Below are positions 8,385 to 16,200 of a stretch of DNA of 23,121 nucleotides, one piece after another. Positions within the stretch are counted from its first letter, which is position 1, and each line of letters starts with the position of its first letter. The position numbers and the translations under genes are program-made. The notes under the pieces are model-generated. The model did no database searches. It saw only the letters and a list, made by a program, of their open reading frames with translations, and was not told the DNA's origin. The stretch is from Acidobacteriota bacterium (GTDB lineage: Bacteria; Acidobacteriota; Terriglobia; Acidiferrales; UBA7541), in the NCBI GenBank assembly GCA_003131985.1, contig PKWH01000058.1, forward strand, positions 1 to 23,121, written 5' to 3'.

Positions 8385-8459
8385 GCCGGTTTAGCTCAGA
8401 GGTAGAGCGAGGGTCTCATAATCCCTAGGTCGTGGGTTCGAGTCCCACAGCCGGCACCA
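8385..8459 (+). tRNA. tRNA with CAU anticodon (elongator Met or Ile2)
   Basis: A full cloverleaf of 75 nt with CCA encoded. Acceptor GCCGGTT (8385-8391) pairs with AGCCGGC (8449-8455) with one G-U; D stem GCTC/GAGC; anticodon stem AGGGT/TCCCT with a T-T mismatch at the loop end (positions 31-39); anticodon loop CTCATAA with CAT at 8417-8419; T stem GTGGG/CCCAC with loop TTCGAGT. CAU tRNAs are initiator Met, elongator Met or, after lysidine formation by TilS, Ile2. The Watson-Crick first pair and the absence of three G-C pairs at the base of the anticodon stem argue against the initiator. Elongator Met and Ile2 cannot be separated by eye. It has its own promoter upstream and a terminator downstream. 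Confidence 0.95.
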
Positions 8460-8521
8460 ACCTTACAAGCACAATTTCGGGTGCGGCTACGCGGCTGGAG
8501 ATGGAGACTTTCTTGCCAGAG

Positions 8522-8563
8522 TGGCTCTACCCGAGACGTGCTCGAGCAGAGCCATTCCTTTTT
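8522..8563 (+). terminator. Rho-independent terminator after the tRNA
   Basis: TGGCTCT (8522-8528) pairs with AGAGCCA (8548-8554); an inner stem CGAG/CTCG (8532-8535 / 8541-8544) extends the hairpin. It is followed on the plus strand by TTCCTTTTT. It lies about 60 bp after the tRNA and ends at the 3' end of the convergent 99-aa gene. Confidence 0.8.
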
Positions 8564-8863
8564 CTATTTCAGTGCCCATCCGAAGGCGAAGAGACAAGCA
8601 AGAATCGTGATGTGTAGCTTCAGGATTATCCCTTCAACTTCCCGAGTAAGGCTGGAGCGGTTTTCTAGAAACGCATACCACGCAACCGAGACTCCTGCGG
8701 CGCCTATCACAAGCCACATGCCAGAGATAAACGGCAGGCGTGTGTAAAAGTGGAGACCAATCCAAATGAAGCAAGCAAGTTCGCCCAGGGTCATAATCGT
8801 GAAAGAAGCTAGTTGGACGCTGCCCGATTTGTAAGCTGTAGCAGTGGCAGTTTCGTGATTCAC
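8564..8863 (-). CDS. Small three-helix membrane protein of unknown function (99 aa)
   Basis: I do not recognise a family. The 99 residues contain three hydrophobic segments, about 20-38, 43-64 and 78-96, joined by short charged loops (ENRSSLTREVEG between helices 2 and 3). The start is taken as GTG 8863, two bases after the last base of the TAA that ends the upstream gene, with GGAGG eight bases before it: a strong, coupled start. The frame is open to an ATG at 8899, but that would overlap the previous gene and has no such ribosome site. It is the second gene of a two-gene unit with the exported 258-aa protein. A partner or protective (immunity-like) role is possible from the layout only. Confidence 0.7.
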   Translation of the reverse strand: MNHETATATAYKSGSVQLASFTIMTLGELACFIWIGLHFYTRLPFISGMWLVIGAAGVSVAWYAFLENRSSLTREVEGIILKLHITILACLFAFGWALK

Positions 8864-8864
8864 T

Positions 8865-9641
8865 TTAGCAACCTCCGAAAAGGCCAAATAGTGATGCAAG
8901 TCCTACTACAACAGCTACTGCACCTAACACTACTCCTACCGGCGGCAGGATGGCCAACGCTGCAACCCCAACGTAACCGGCTCCGAGACCTATAATCGGT
9001 GCTCGGCACCCTACTGTCACATAGCCCACGCCATTGTGCATCAAGACTGCCTCGCTAGCCAGCGTTTGCAGGTTTGCAATCATTTGAGCGTGGAAGTATG
9101 CCAACCCATTCGTCTGGACGATCGAATAGAACTGCTGACGAGAGGCTAGCGGCTCGTTTTGGATTGACGACACAAATTGCGACTCTGATACCACGACCCC
9201 GCCCTTAGCTTCTAACACGCTGTACGCCGCTTGCACAACGCTTGTGCTAGGCTCCGTTGTGAACAAGGCGGAGTTGCTGAGAATCCAGCTCTGCATAGTC
9301 GCTGTCAGGCCGGTGCTGTCCATTTCGGCGAAAAATGTTTGAAGCGATGTGGCCAATGCCGTGTAGTCGCTAGCGAGAAGTGTGCCATTTGAAACGAGAT
9401 GTTGCTGCGCAGTCACAGCAACGGTTTGTAGAGAGCTAACAACCGCGGTGCTGAAACCGGAAGGAACAGTTGGACCGCCAGCTATCGGATATCCGCTGCC
9501 GTTGGGTGGTGGCGGACCATTTCCCAACACCGGAGCGGGTGTGCCAACCTGGGGCTTAGCCGATTGTTGCGCTTGTAGGGCGGGTGCAAACAACAAGCCA
9601 GCCGTGAGGATTATCGTAAGGAACTGCTCTCTTACTCTCAT
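8865..9641 (-). CDS. Exported protein with hydrophobic Gly-rich C-terminal tail, unknown function (258 aa)
   Basis: I do not recognise a family. Residues 1-24 form a signal peptide (MRVREQF, hydrophobic core, ALQA end). A Pro/Gly-rich linker follows (GNGPPPPNGSGYPIAGGP), then about 150 mostly helical, Ser/Ala/Gln-rich residues without cysteine, and finally a strongly hydrophobic Gly/Ala/Val-rich tail of about 45 residues bounded by Cys212 and the very last residue Cys258 (tail end SLFGLFGGC). The tail resembles membrane-inserting segments; whether it anchors the protein, forms a pore or makes a disulfide loop is open. ATG 9641 has AGGAG nine bases upstream. The next gene starts right after its stop codon. 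It is preceded by a 207-bp gap that holds a palindrome and a -10-like box. Confidence 0.75.
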   Translation of the reverse strand: MRVREQFLTIILTAGLLFAPALQAQQSAKPQVGTPAPVLGNGPPPPNGSGYPIAGGPTVPSGFSTAVVSSLQTVAVTAQQHLVSNGTLLASDYTALATSLQTFFAEMDSTGLTATMQSWILSNSALFTTEPSTSVVQAAYSVLEAKGGVVVSESQFVSSIQNEPLASRQQFYSIVQTNGLAYFHAQMIANLQTLASEAVLMHNGVGYVTVGCRAPIIGLGAGYVGVAALAILPPVGVVLGAVAVVVGLASLFGLFGGC

Positions 9642-9753
9642 TTGTGATTTCTCCTGGTTTTGGAACTACTGGAAGGAATCTGGCCCACTTTTTCAAGTTG
9701 TGCCGCAGAACGCTACAACGCATAGCAGAGTATTCAAGGTGAATTACCAAGTC

Positions 9754-9767
9754 TGTACTATTGTACA
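9754..9767. promoter_or_regulatory. Palindrome over a -10-like box upstream of the 258-aa gene
   Basis: TGTAC-TATT-GTACA is a perfect 5-bp inverted repeat with a 4-bp spacer. On the minus strand it contains TACAAT, five of six to the -10 consensus, about 115 bp upstream of the ATG at 9641. No good -35 box is seen at 16-18 bp, as at activated or repressed promoters. Suggestive only. Confidence 0.3.
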
Positions 9768-9848
9768 CACTTTAGTAAATAACTATAGAATGTGCCTGCA
9801 AAGTGGGAAGCCGTGCACAAAGCAGAGAACCCATACGGGCAGTAGGAC

Positions 9849-11327
9849 TTATTTCACCGGGGCATTGAGGGCGGCAACGAGCTCGAGGAAAGTGGCGGCT
9901 TCCAGCACCTGATCGATGGCTTCCTTACGGCTGAACATTTCTTCCGCGTTACCCAACAAGTCGTGCTGGGACTGATTGTCTCCGGTGAGAATCAAGATAA
10001 TCAGGCGCGAGAGTTTACCGTCTCTGGCGTTGAAATCGATGCCGGCTTCGGATTTGGCAATTACCACGATGGGGTGTGGAAGGCCTCCTACACGGGCATG
10101 CGGGACCGCCAAGCCGTTTTCCCAACCGCTCGGTATCACGCGCTCGCGTTCTGATACGAGGCGCAGAAACCTCTCCGGCGCGTTGTTGACGGCGTCTGCT
10201 GCGATCTCACACATATGCTGGAGAACTTGCTCTTTTGTGTTGTGCTTCATATCGGGCAGAAAGAGCTTGGCGGTGACGCTGTCCTTCAACGTCAGGGTCT
10301 GGCGCCTTCGCAACAGAAAATGAATGGCGGGGGCCGACACCAGCGAGGTGAAAAGCGCCATCACCACTAGCGCTACGAACATGGTCTCGCGAATCAATCC
10401 GGCCTGAAGGGCGAGAAGGCCAAGGATCATTTCCATGGCCCCGCGCGCGTTCATGGCCAGACCGACTCCCCATGAAGTGCGACGGTCCATGCCACCCAGG
10501 CGTGCTCCCCAGCCTGCTCCTACGAGCTTCCCAACGCAGGCGACTCCAATTACCGCCACAGTGAGGCCCAGGTTGAAGTTCGAGACGAAATTGGTGCGCA
10601 GGCCGATGCTGGCGAAAAAGAAGGGCGCGAAGACGTTGGTGACGATGGAGTGTATGTGCTCAGAGGTCCGTTTTCTCAGATGGCTGGATTCACCAACAGC
10701 AATTCCGGTTATGAAAGCGCCAAAGACGGCATGAATCCCCGCGAACTCGGCGAACGCCGCACCAGCAAGAGTCAGCGTGAAAATGAAACCTAATACGCCT
10801 CCCGGCCAACTCGTATGGGCTTGGATGAAGGGGAGTATTTTGTCGATCAGCCAACGCACGACGGTGAGTGCGAGCAATGTGAACGCGCCGACAAGGAGAA
10901 TCGTGCGCTTGACGCCGTTGAGCGAATGCGGGCCGGCGTTCATCATGCCGAGGATCATGGAGAACAGAATCCAGCCTACAAGATCGTCGAACATCGCCGA
11001 GGACATCACCACGGTGCCCATCTCAGTTCGAATGAGATTGAGATCCATCAGGATTTTGGCGATCACGGGAAGCGCGGATATCGAAAGCGCGGTGCCTACA
11101 AACAGGGCGAAGATCAGCCTGCTGGCACCCGCTTCGGCGCCCAGGAACCGCGGGAATGCGCCCGCCGCTGCAAAGCCCAAAGCGAACGGAATGATTACCC
11201 CGAAGAAGCTGACCAGCAGGGCGCTCTTGCCTTGGCGAAAAATGCTGCGTAAGTCGATTTCGAGGCCGGCGGTAAGGAGGAAGAAGACGACACCGATGGT
11301 CGTGACGGTCTCGAGCACTATGGGCAT
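9849..11327 (-). CDS. CPA2-type cation/proton antiporter with C-terminal PTS EIIA-like domain (main part)
   Basis: The 492 residues visible from ATG 11327 contain most of a Na+/H+ exchanger (CPA2/KefB-like) membrane domain: about eleven helices, with GVVFFLLTAGLEIDL near the start and SAMFDDLVGWILF, whose acidic pair fits the ion-binding site of the family. From about residue 345 a soluble domain of about 145 residues follows that resembles PTS EIIA-2 (fructose/nitrogen type): GLAVPHAR places a His (residue 410) where EIIA proteins are phosphorylated. The membrane domain lacks its first 70 or so residues, which are present upstream in another frame (11318-11539). ATG 11327 is thus a mid-gene codon, and the true gene would run 11539-9849 at about 560 aa. 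Without the N-terminal helices the product is probably inactive, unless the frameshifts are sequence errors. Confidence 0.85.
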   Translation of the reverse strand: MPIVLETVTTIGVVFFLLTAGLEIDLRSIFRQGKSALLVSFFGVIIPFALGFAAAGAFPRFLGAEAGASRLIFALFVGTALSISALPVIAKILMDLNLIRTEMGTVVMSSAMFDDLVGWILFSMILGMMNAGPHSLNGVKRTILLVGAFTLLALTVVRWLIDKILPFIQAHTSWPGGVLGFIFTLTLAGAAFAEFAGIHAVFGAFITGIAVGESSHLRKRTSEHIHSIVTNVFAPFFFASIGLRTNFVSNFNLGLTVAVIGVACVGKLVGAGWGARLGGMDRRTSWGVGLAMNARGAMEMILGLLALQAGLIRETMFVALVVMALFTSLVSAPAIHFLLRRRQTLTLKDSVTAKLFLPDMKHNTKEQVLQHMCEIAADAVNNAPERFLRLVSERERVIPSGWENGLAVPHARVGGLPHPIVVIAKSEAGIDFNARDGKLSRLIILILTGDNQSQHDLLGNAEEMFSRKEAIDQVLEAATFLELVAALNAPVK

Positions 11328-11539
11328 GGCGCCGGTACTGGGAAATAATGCCGCATAGATCTGGGGCCTGAAATGGCCGAGGACGAGTGGGTCCCAACAG
11401 GATTCCTGCGAAGGATCTCGCCCAGAACGGAGGGCTGTCCCAGCTTCTGCATCAATTCGCCGGCGAGCTTGGCGGTTCCGAGGAGGACGGCGAGGGCCAG
11501 GAACATGATCATTACGTCGTGCTGCGTCAGGTGCGGCAT
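11318..11539 (-). pseudogene. Frameshifted N-terminal fragment of the antiporter gene
   Basis: From ATG 11539 the frame reads MPHLTQHDVMIMFLALAVLL, then LGQPSVLGEIL, the standard N terminus of CPA2 antiporters, and then breaks. Removing one base near 11411 (CTTCGC to CTCGC, minus strand) restores AGILLGPT; removing one more near 11385 (ACTCGTC to ACTGTC) restores VLGHFRPQIYAALFPSTGAM, which runs straight into the 492-residue frame. So two single-base insertions 26 bp apart split the gene. Flanking code is intact with no stops other than those caused by the shift. This could be a recent inactivation or an assembly or sequencing error. Confidence 0.85.
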
Positions 11540-11580
11540 GCGGAACCTTTGTTATTTTGAGCCGATCAGCGCGAATTTGT

Positions 11581-11608
11581 ATTTAACACGGGCGATAGTC
11601 TATCGCAA
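11581..11608 (-). promoter_or_regulatory. Candidate promoter with internal palindrome upstream of the antiporter
   Basis: On the minus strand TTGCGA (11608-11603), 16 bp, TTAAAT (11586-11581), each four of six to consensus. A perfect palindrome GCGATA-GTC-TATCGC (11592-11606) sits inside it, covering part of the -35 box and the spacer, a usual place for a repressor site. It lies about 42 bp upstream of the antiporter ATG at 11539. Confidence 0.35.
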
Positions 11609-11752
11609 AAGCGCGTTCCGACTGATCTGCACGCTCGGCAATTCGCGATTCCGCCTATTTGCTGCTATCTAATTGAGCGCAGCGCGTTTTGGTACAGTGG
11701 AATTCAGACAGGTGAAAATGCTACAAAACAGAAGCTTCCAACAGGTGTGCTT

Positions 11753-12097
11753 GTGGCTGAGATTTGCAGCGCGAAAGGATGCAAGATAAGCGTGCCGGCC
11801 GGGCTAGCGCCAGAGCACATGTGCATCCTTCATTTTACGCTCTTCATCGAAAACGAGTGCGCCGAAATGCGGCGCGAAACTGCGCTAGGCAAGAACAAGC
11901 ACGAACGCCAAGTGGAATTCATGCAGAAGGTTGCCCTGCGCGGCGAGACGCTGGTGAATACGGCCACGAGCGGGTTTCCCATGTCTGATGAACTAAAAGC
12001 GCGCATTTTGAGCACCTTACTCACGTTGATGAATACCCGCGAAAATATGGACCGCGCCGCTATGCGACAGTCCACCGCCCGCCGATTCGTGGGCTGA
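11753..12097 (+). CDS. Hypothetical small Cys-containing protein
   Basis: I do not recognise this as a named family. The 114 residues begin with a compact cysteine/histidine pattern, C-SAKG-C then, after LAPEH, C-ILH, spaced like a small zinc-binding knuckle (two Cys, then His/Cys/His), followed by a helical region with many charges (RRETALGKNKHERQVEFMQK) and a C-terminal helix (DELKARILSTLLTLMNTREN). Metal binding is an inference from spacing. The start is GTG 11753 with AGGTG five bases upstream; GTG 11747, two codons earlier, is the alternative. It is alone on this strand, between the antiporter (divergent) and the ThiF-like gene (convergent, 67 bp gap). No signal peptide; likely cytoplasmic. 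Confidence 0.6.
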   Translation: MAEICSAKGCKISVPAGLAPEHMCILHFTLFIENECAEMRRETALGKNKHERQVEFMQKVALRGETLVNTATSGFPMSDELKARILSTLLTLMNTRENMDRAAMRQSTARRFVG

Positions 12098-12164
12098 AAT
12101 TCCGCGTTCAGATGCATTCGAATTGTTCACGCTGAAGGCCCGGCAACATGAGCGAGTTTTGTCT

Positions 12165-13229
12165 CTATGCGCCGATGAAACGGGCGTAAAGCGAGCGCGC
12201 GACGGCAGGATCTTGCGTGCCTTTCACTATCGCGCGGCCATCGGCAAAGATAGTCATTTCGTATGGCGGGACGCGAAAGCGAAGAAGAAAGCTATTGTTG
12301 CGCACTTCGGCCGCTGAGGCATGCGCTAAACGGCGGCCGAGCTCACCGAGATCGAGACTACGATTGCCCTGGTGAATCTGAACGGAATCGCGGCCGCACA
12401 TGGTGACGTGCGGCTGAGCGTTCCCGTTGAGATAGGTGAAATCCCGGCGCCCACACGCTCGACAATCCGGATTGCGCGAGATGCGAACGGATTGAAATTT
12501 CCCGGTCCAAACATCGCAGGACACTAGCCGTTCGTGTAACGCCTCGGGCTTCCCAGCCAGGAGTTTTGTCGTTTCTGCTGCTTGGATTGCAGCGATCACG
12601 CCGGCGGCAGCGTTGAGAATGCCGGCAGTGTCGCAAGTATCTTCGGCGCCCAGGGTGAACGGTTCTTCCCGGGCTTCCAACAGACACGCGAGGCAGGCAG
12701 TGTGACCTGGGCGAATCGTGAAAGTGACTCCGTAGCTTGCGACGGCAGCCGCATAGATCCACGGGATATCGAGCGATATCGCTGCGTCGTTGAGCAGGAG
12801 GCGCGTTTCGAAATTGTCCGTGCCGTCGACGATGAGATTGAAGCCGCCAAGAAGTTCTTGAGCGTTTTCCGGGATCAGGTCGGTGACAATCGCTTCGACC
12901 CTGGAATCGGAATTGATCGCGCGCAGGCGCCGCTCGGCTGCAACGGCTTTTGGCAGGGCTTCCCGCGCGTCGGCTTCTTCAAACAGGGTCTGGCGCTGCA
13001 GGTTTGACAGCTCCACGAAATCACGGTCAACGATACGAAGGCGCCCGAGCCCGGCTCGCACGAGCAGATTCGCGGCCACCGTGCCCAAGGCGCCACAGCC
13101 CACCAACACGGCGCTTGCAGCCAGAAGGTTCTCCTGGCCTTCTGCACCGATGCCGGAAAACAGAATCTGGCGGGAGTATTTTTCGCGTTGTTCGGCATCC
13201 ATCTGCTTGTTTCCTAATGTGAACTTCAT
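12165..13229 (-). CDS. ThiF/MoeB/HesA family E1-like adenylyltransferase
   Basis: Ubiquitin-E1-like enzyme that adenylates the C-terminal Gly-Gly of a small sulfur-carrier protein (ThiS, MoaD or similar) for thiamine, molybdopterin or other sulfur transfer. The protein opens with EKYSRQILFSGIGAEGQ, the family hallmark, then the ATP loop GCGALGT (44-50), the arginine motif NLQRQ, DGTDNF, a first zinc pair CLAC (Cys179, Cys182), a Cys in EDTCDTAG and a second zinc pair CRAC (Cys256, Cys259). A C-terminal segment of about 90 residues follows (VTMCGRDSVQIHQGNRSLDL to DPAVARSLYARFIGA) in place of a rhodanese domain. ATG 13229 or ATG 13202 (nine residues later) could be the start. It diverges from the Omp85 gene across 66 bp. 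Which carrier protein it serves is unknown. Confidence 0.88.
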   Translation of the reverse strand: MKFTLGNKQMDAEQREKYSRQILFSGIGAEGQENLLAASAVLVGCGALGTVAANLLVRAGLGRLRIVDRDFVELSNLQRQTLFEEADAREALPKAVAAERRLRAINSDSRVEAIVTDLIPENAQELLGGFNLIVDGTDNFETRLLLNDAAISLDIPWIYAAAVASYGVTFTIRPGHTACLACLLEAREEPFTLGAEDTCDTAGILNAAAGVIAAIQAAETTKLLAGKPEALHERLVSCDVWTGKFQSVRISRNPDCRACGRRDFTYLNGNAQPHVTMCGRDSVQIHQGNRSLDLGELGRRLAHASAAEVRNNSFLLRFRVPPYEMTIFADGRAIVKGTQDPAVARSLYARFIGA

Positions 13230-13295
13230 GATAGCGCCTTTTCGCGCCGGGCAGGCAACGCTACGTGCTAACCTTTCTTCTTACTCCTCTGGCGA

Positions 13296-16200
13296 ATGAG
13301 ACTCCCTTGGAAAAAATCGATCCACTGGCCGCGATGCGCGAGACTTGCCGCGCTATGGGCTAGCGGAGCAGTCGTTTGCGGCGTTTTTGTATGCCCCCCG
13401 GCGCGAGCACAAGAAGCGACGATAGAACATCAGCGCGTGGCGGAGGTCCGAATCGTAGATGAATCCGGGAAGCCTGGGGGGGATTACAAGAACACTCTTC
13501 CTCTGCAGCCGGGCAAACCGTTCGACTTTGCGGAGGAGCGCGCTACGGTGCGGGACCTCTATCGCAGCGGCGACTACGCTGATGTCCGGGTAACAGCTGA
13601 ACCTAGCGAGCAAGGATTGCGGGTGAATTTTATCGTTCGCCGAAATTATTTCAATAACGCAATCCGAGTAGAAGGATTAAAAGAACCGCCGAGCGAACCA
13701 GCCGCATTGGCCTCCATGCGATTAGGATTGGGCGAGCCGTTCCGCGAAAGCGCTCTGCAGGAAGCGATCCAGCGGTTAAAAGATACGCTGCGCAGCGAAG
13801 GGCTGTATCAAGCGAAAGTGACCTGGACGTTGACGCCACACGAAGACACGCGCCAGATGGATGTGATGGTTACGGTCGTTTCGGGTCCCCGGGCGGTGGT
13901 GGGAAGTTTCGTGCTGCAAAATAAGACGCCCTATCCGGACGACGAAATTATCCTTCGCTCAAAGATCAAGTTGAACAAGCCGCTAACGACCGCGCGCCTG
14001 ACCAAAGCCACGCAGCGCCTGAAGAAATACCTAGTGAATCAAGGATACCTGGGAGCAGGAGCGCTGATTACCGCCGGCGAGTACGACCCGCAAAAGAATA
14101 GCGTGCCTTTGAAATTCGAGGTGACTACGGGGCCGCGCGTGAGCGTTGAGCTGGTCGGGGCGAAGCTGAGGAAAGGAAAGCTTCGCTCGCTTCTGCCTAT
14201 TTATGCGGAAGGCGCAGCGGATGAAGACTTATTGCAGGAGGGGCGGCGGAACATACGGGATTACTTTCAACGACAGGGGTATTTCGACGCGGACGTGAAG
14301 GTGAGCTCTCACGAAGACGCCACGCGCGGAGAGCGCGTGATCAGCTATGAAGTGGCTCCGGGCAATAAATTTCGCTTGGCCAGTGTCGGCTTTGCCGGCA
14401 ACAAGTATTTCAGCAAACATTTGTTAGAGAGCCGGCTGCAACTTCAACCCGCTTCGTTTGGTTCGAACGGCCGTTTCAGCCAGCAGTTGGTGAACGACGA
14501 TGCGGATTCGATACGCGGACTTTATCTTTCCAACGGCTTTCTGGATGTGAAGGTAACGTCTTCGGTGGATGACAACTACCAGGGCAAAAAGGGGCTTCTG
14601 TTCGTTTCGTACGCCATTCTGGAAGGCCCGCAAACATTGGTTGCCGACCTTCACGTGGAAGGCAATCATGTGATGAGCACCGAGGCGCTGCTCGCCGTGG
14701 TCGGATCGTCGGCCGGGCAGCCTTATTCGGCTTCGGCTGTCGCGAGCGACCGCAATAACATACTTGCAATGTATTACAACGAAGGCTTCCCCACAGCGCA
14801 TTTCCAGGAAGAAGTATCGCCAGGGGCCACGGCGAATGAAGTCCGGCTCACATATCACATCACGGAAGGCCAGCGCATCGAAGTCGCAAGGGTTTTGATC
14901 ACGGGCTATCAATTTACCCGGCCAGGCGTGATCGCGCGCCAGATCAAAATCAAATCAGAAGGCCCGCTGAGAGAAAGCGACGTGGTGGAAACGCAACGGC
15001 GGCTTTACAATCTGGGCGTATTCAGCCGCGTTCAGATAGAGCCGCAGAATCCAACCGGGACCGATCCAAGTAAAACCATCGTCATAGATTTACAGGAAGG
15101 GAAACGCTATACGATCGGGTATGGAGTGGGGTTCGAAGTTCAGCAGATAGGCGCCAGTTGCAGCTCGAACTCCAAAAACCCGTCGCAACCCAGTTGCGAT
15201 CCCAATGCCACGGTGATCGCCGAAAGCCCGCGCGTCATCTTCGAAATTTCCCGGTCGAATATGTTCGGCCGGGCGCAGACGCTTACGTTCAAAGCGCGCG
15301 CGAGCACGCTGGAATATCGCTCGCTCGTGAGTTATACCGCCGATAACTTTTGGGGGCACCCGTCGCTCGGCGTTCAATTGATCGGATTGGCCGATAAAGC
15401 GCAGGATGTACAAACATTCACATCCGTACGATATGAGGGCGCATTTCAAGTGGCCGAGAAGTTTTCGCGCTCCAGTTCAATTCTCTACCGGTATTTTTTC
15501 CGGAGGGTTACGGCCTCTGAACTGCGGATCACTCCGGATGAAATTCCGCTGTTTAGCCAGCCGACATTGGTGTCCGGATTCGGGATCACCTACGCGCGTG
15601 AGCGCCGCGATAATCCCGTTGATGCAAAGCGCGGGACGTTTAGCACGGTAGACTTGAGCGTTGCTTCAACTACGCTCGGTTCCAGCGCAAGTTTCTTTCG
15701 TGGATTTTTTCAAAACTCGTCGTTTCATCCTTTCGGCCGGGCCTTCGTCTTCGCGCGGGCCACGCGTTTCGGCTTTGAACAGCCGCTCGGCCAGACCACC
15801 GAAGGCGGAACGTCGGAAGGTGGCTCGACAAATTGCAGTTCGACGGCTCCTGCCGTGGCAGAACAAGTAATTCCATTGCCGGAGCGGTTTTTTGCGGGGG
15901 GTGCAACTTCGCTACGCGGCTTCGGCCTGAATGAAGCCGGACCTCGCGATCCGTGCACAGGCTTCCCTATCGGCGGACTAGCGGTGCTGATTTTCAATCA
16001 GGAATTGCGATTCCCGATGAAGCTTCCGTTTATTGGCAACCGTTTGGGCGGCACCGTTTTTTACGACGGCGGCAACGTGTACAGCGATGTAAGCCACATA
16101 TCACTGGCGTGGAAGCCGTCTACCACTTCGAACCTAAATTATTTTTCGCATACTGTGGGGTTTGGCTTTCGATATCCCACGCCGGTAGGGCCTGTTCGAG

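Noticed and set aside
9382..9912. Plus-strand frame of 176 aa across the 258-aa gene start and the gap
   Set aside because: It overlaps the signal-peptide region of a well-supported minus-strand gene and shows no domain.
11718..11789. Short frame of 23 codons (MLQNRSFQQVC...) ahead of the Cys-containing hypothetical gene
   Set aside because: It has an AGGTG at short spacing but no recognisable content. It could be a leader peptide; too little to call.
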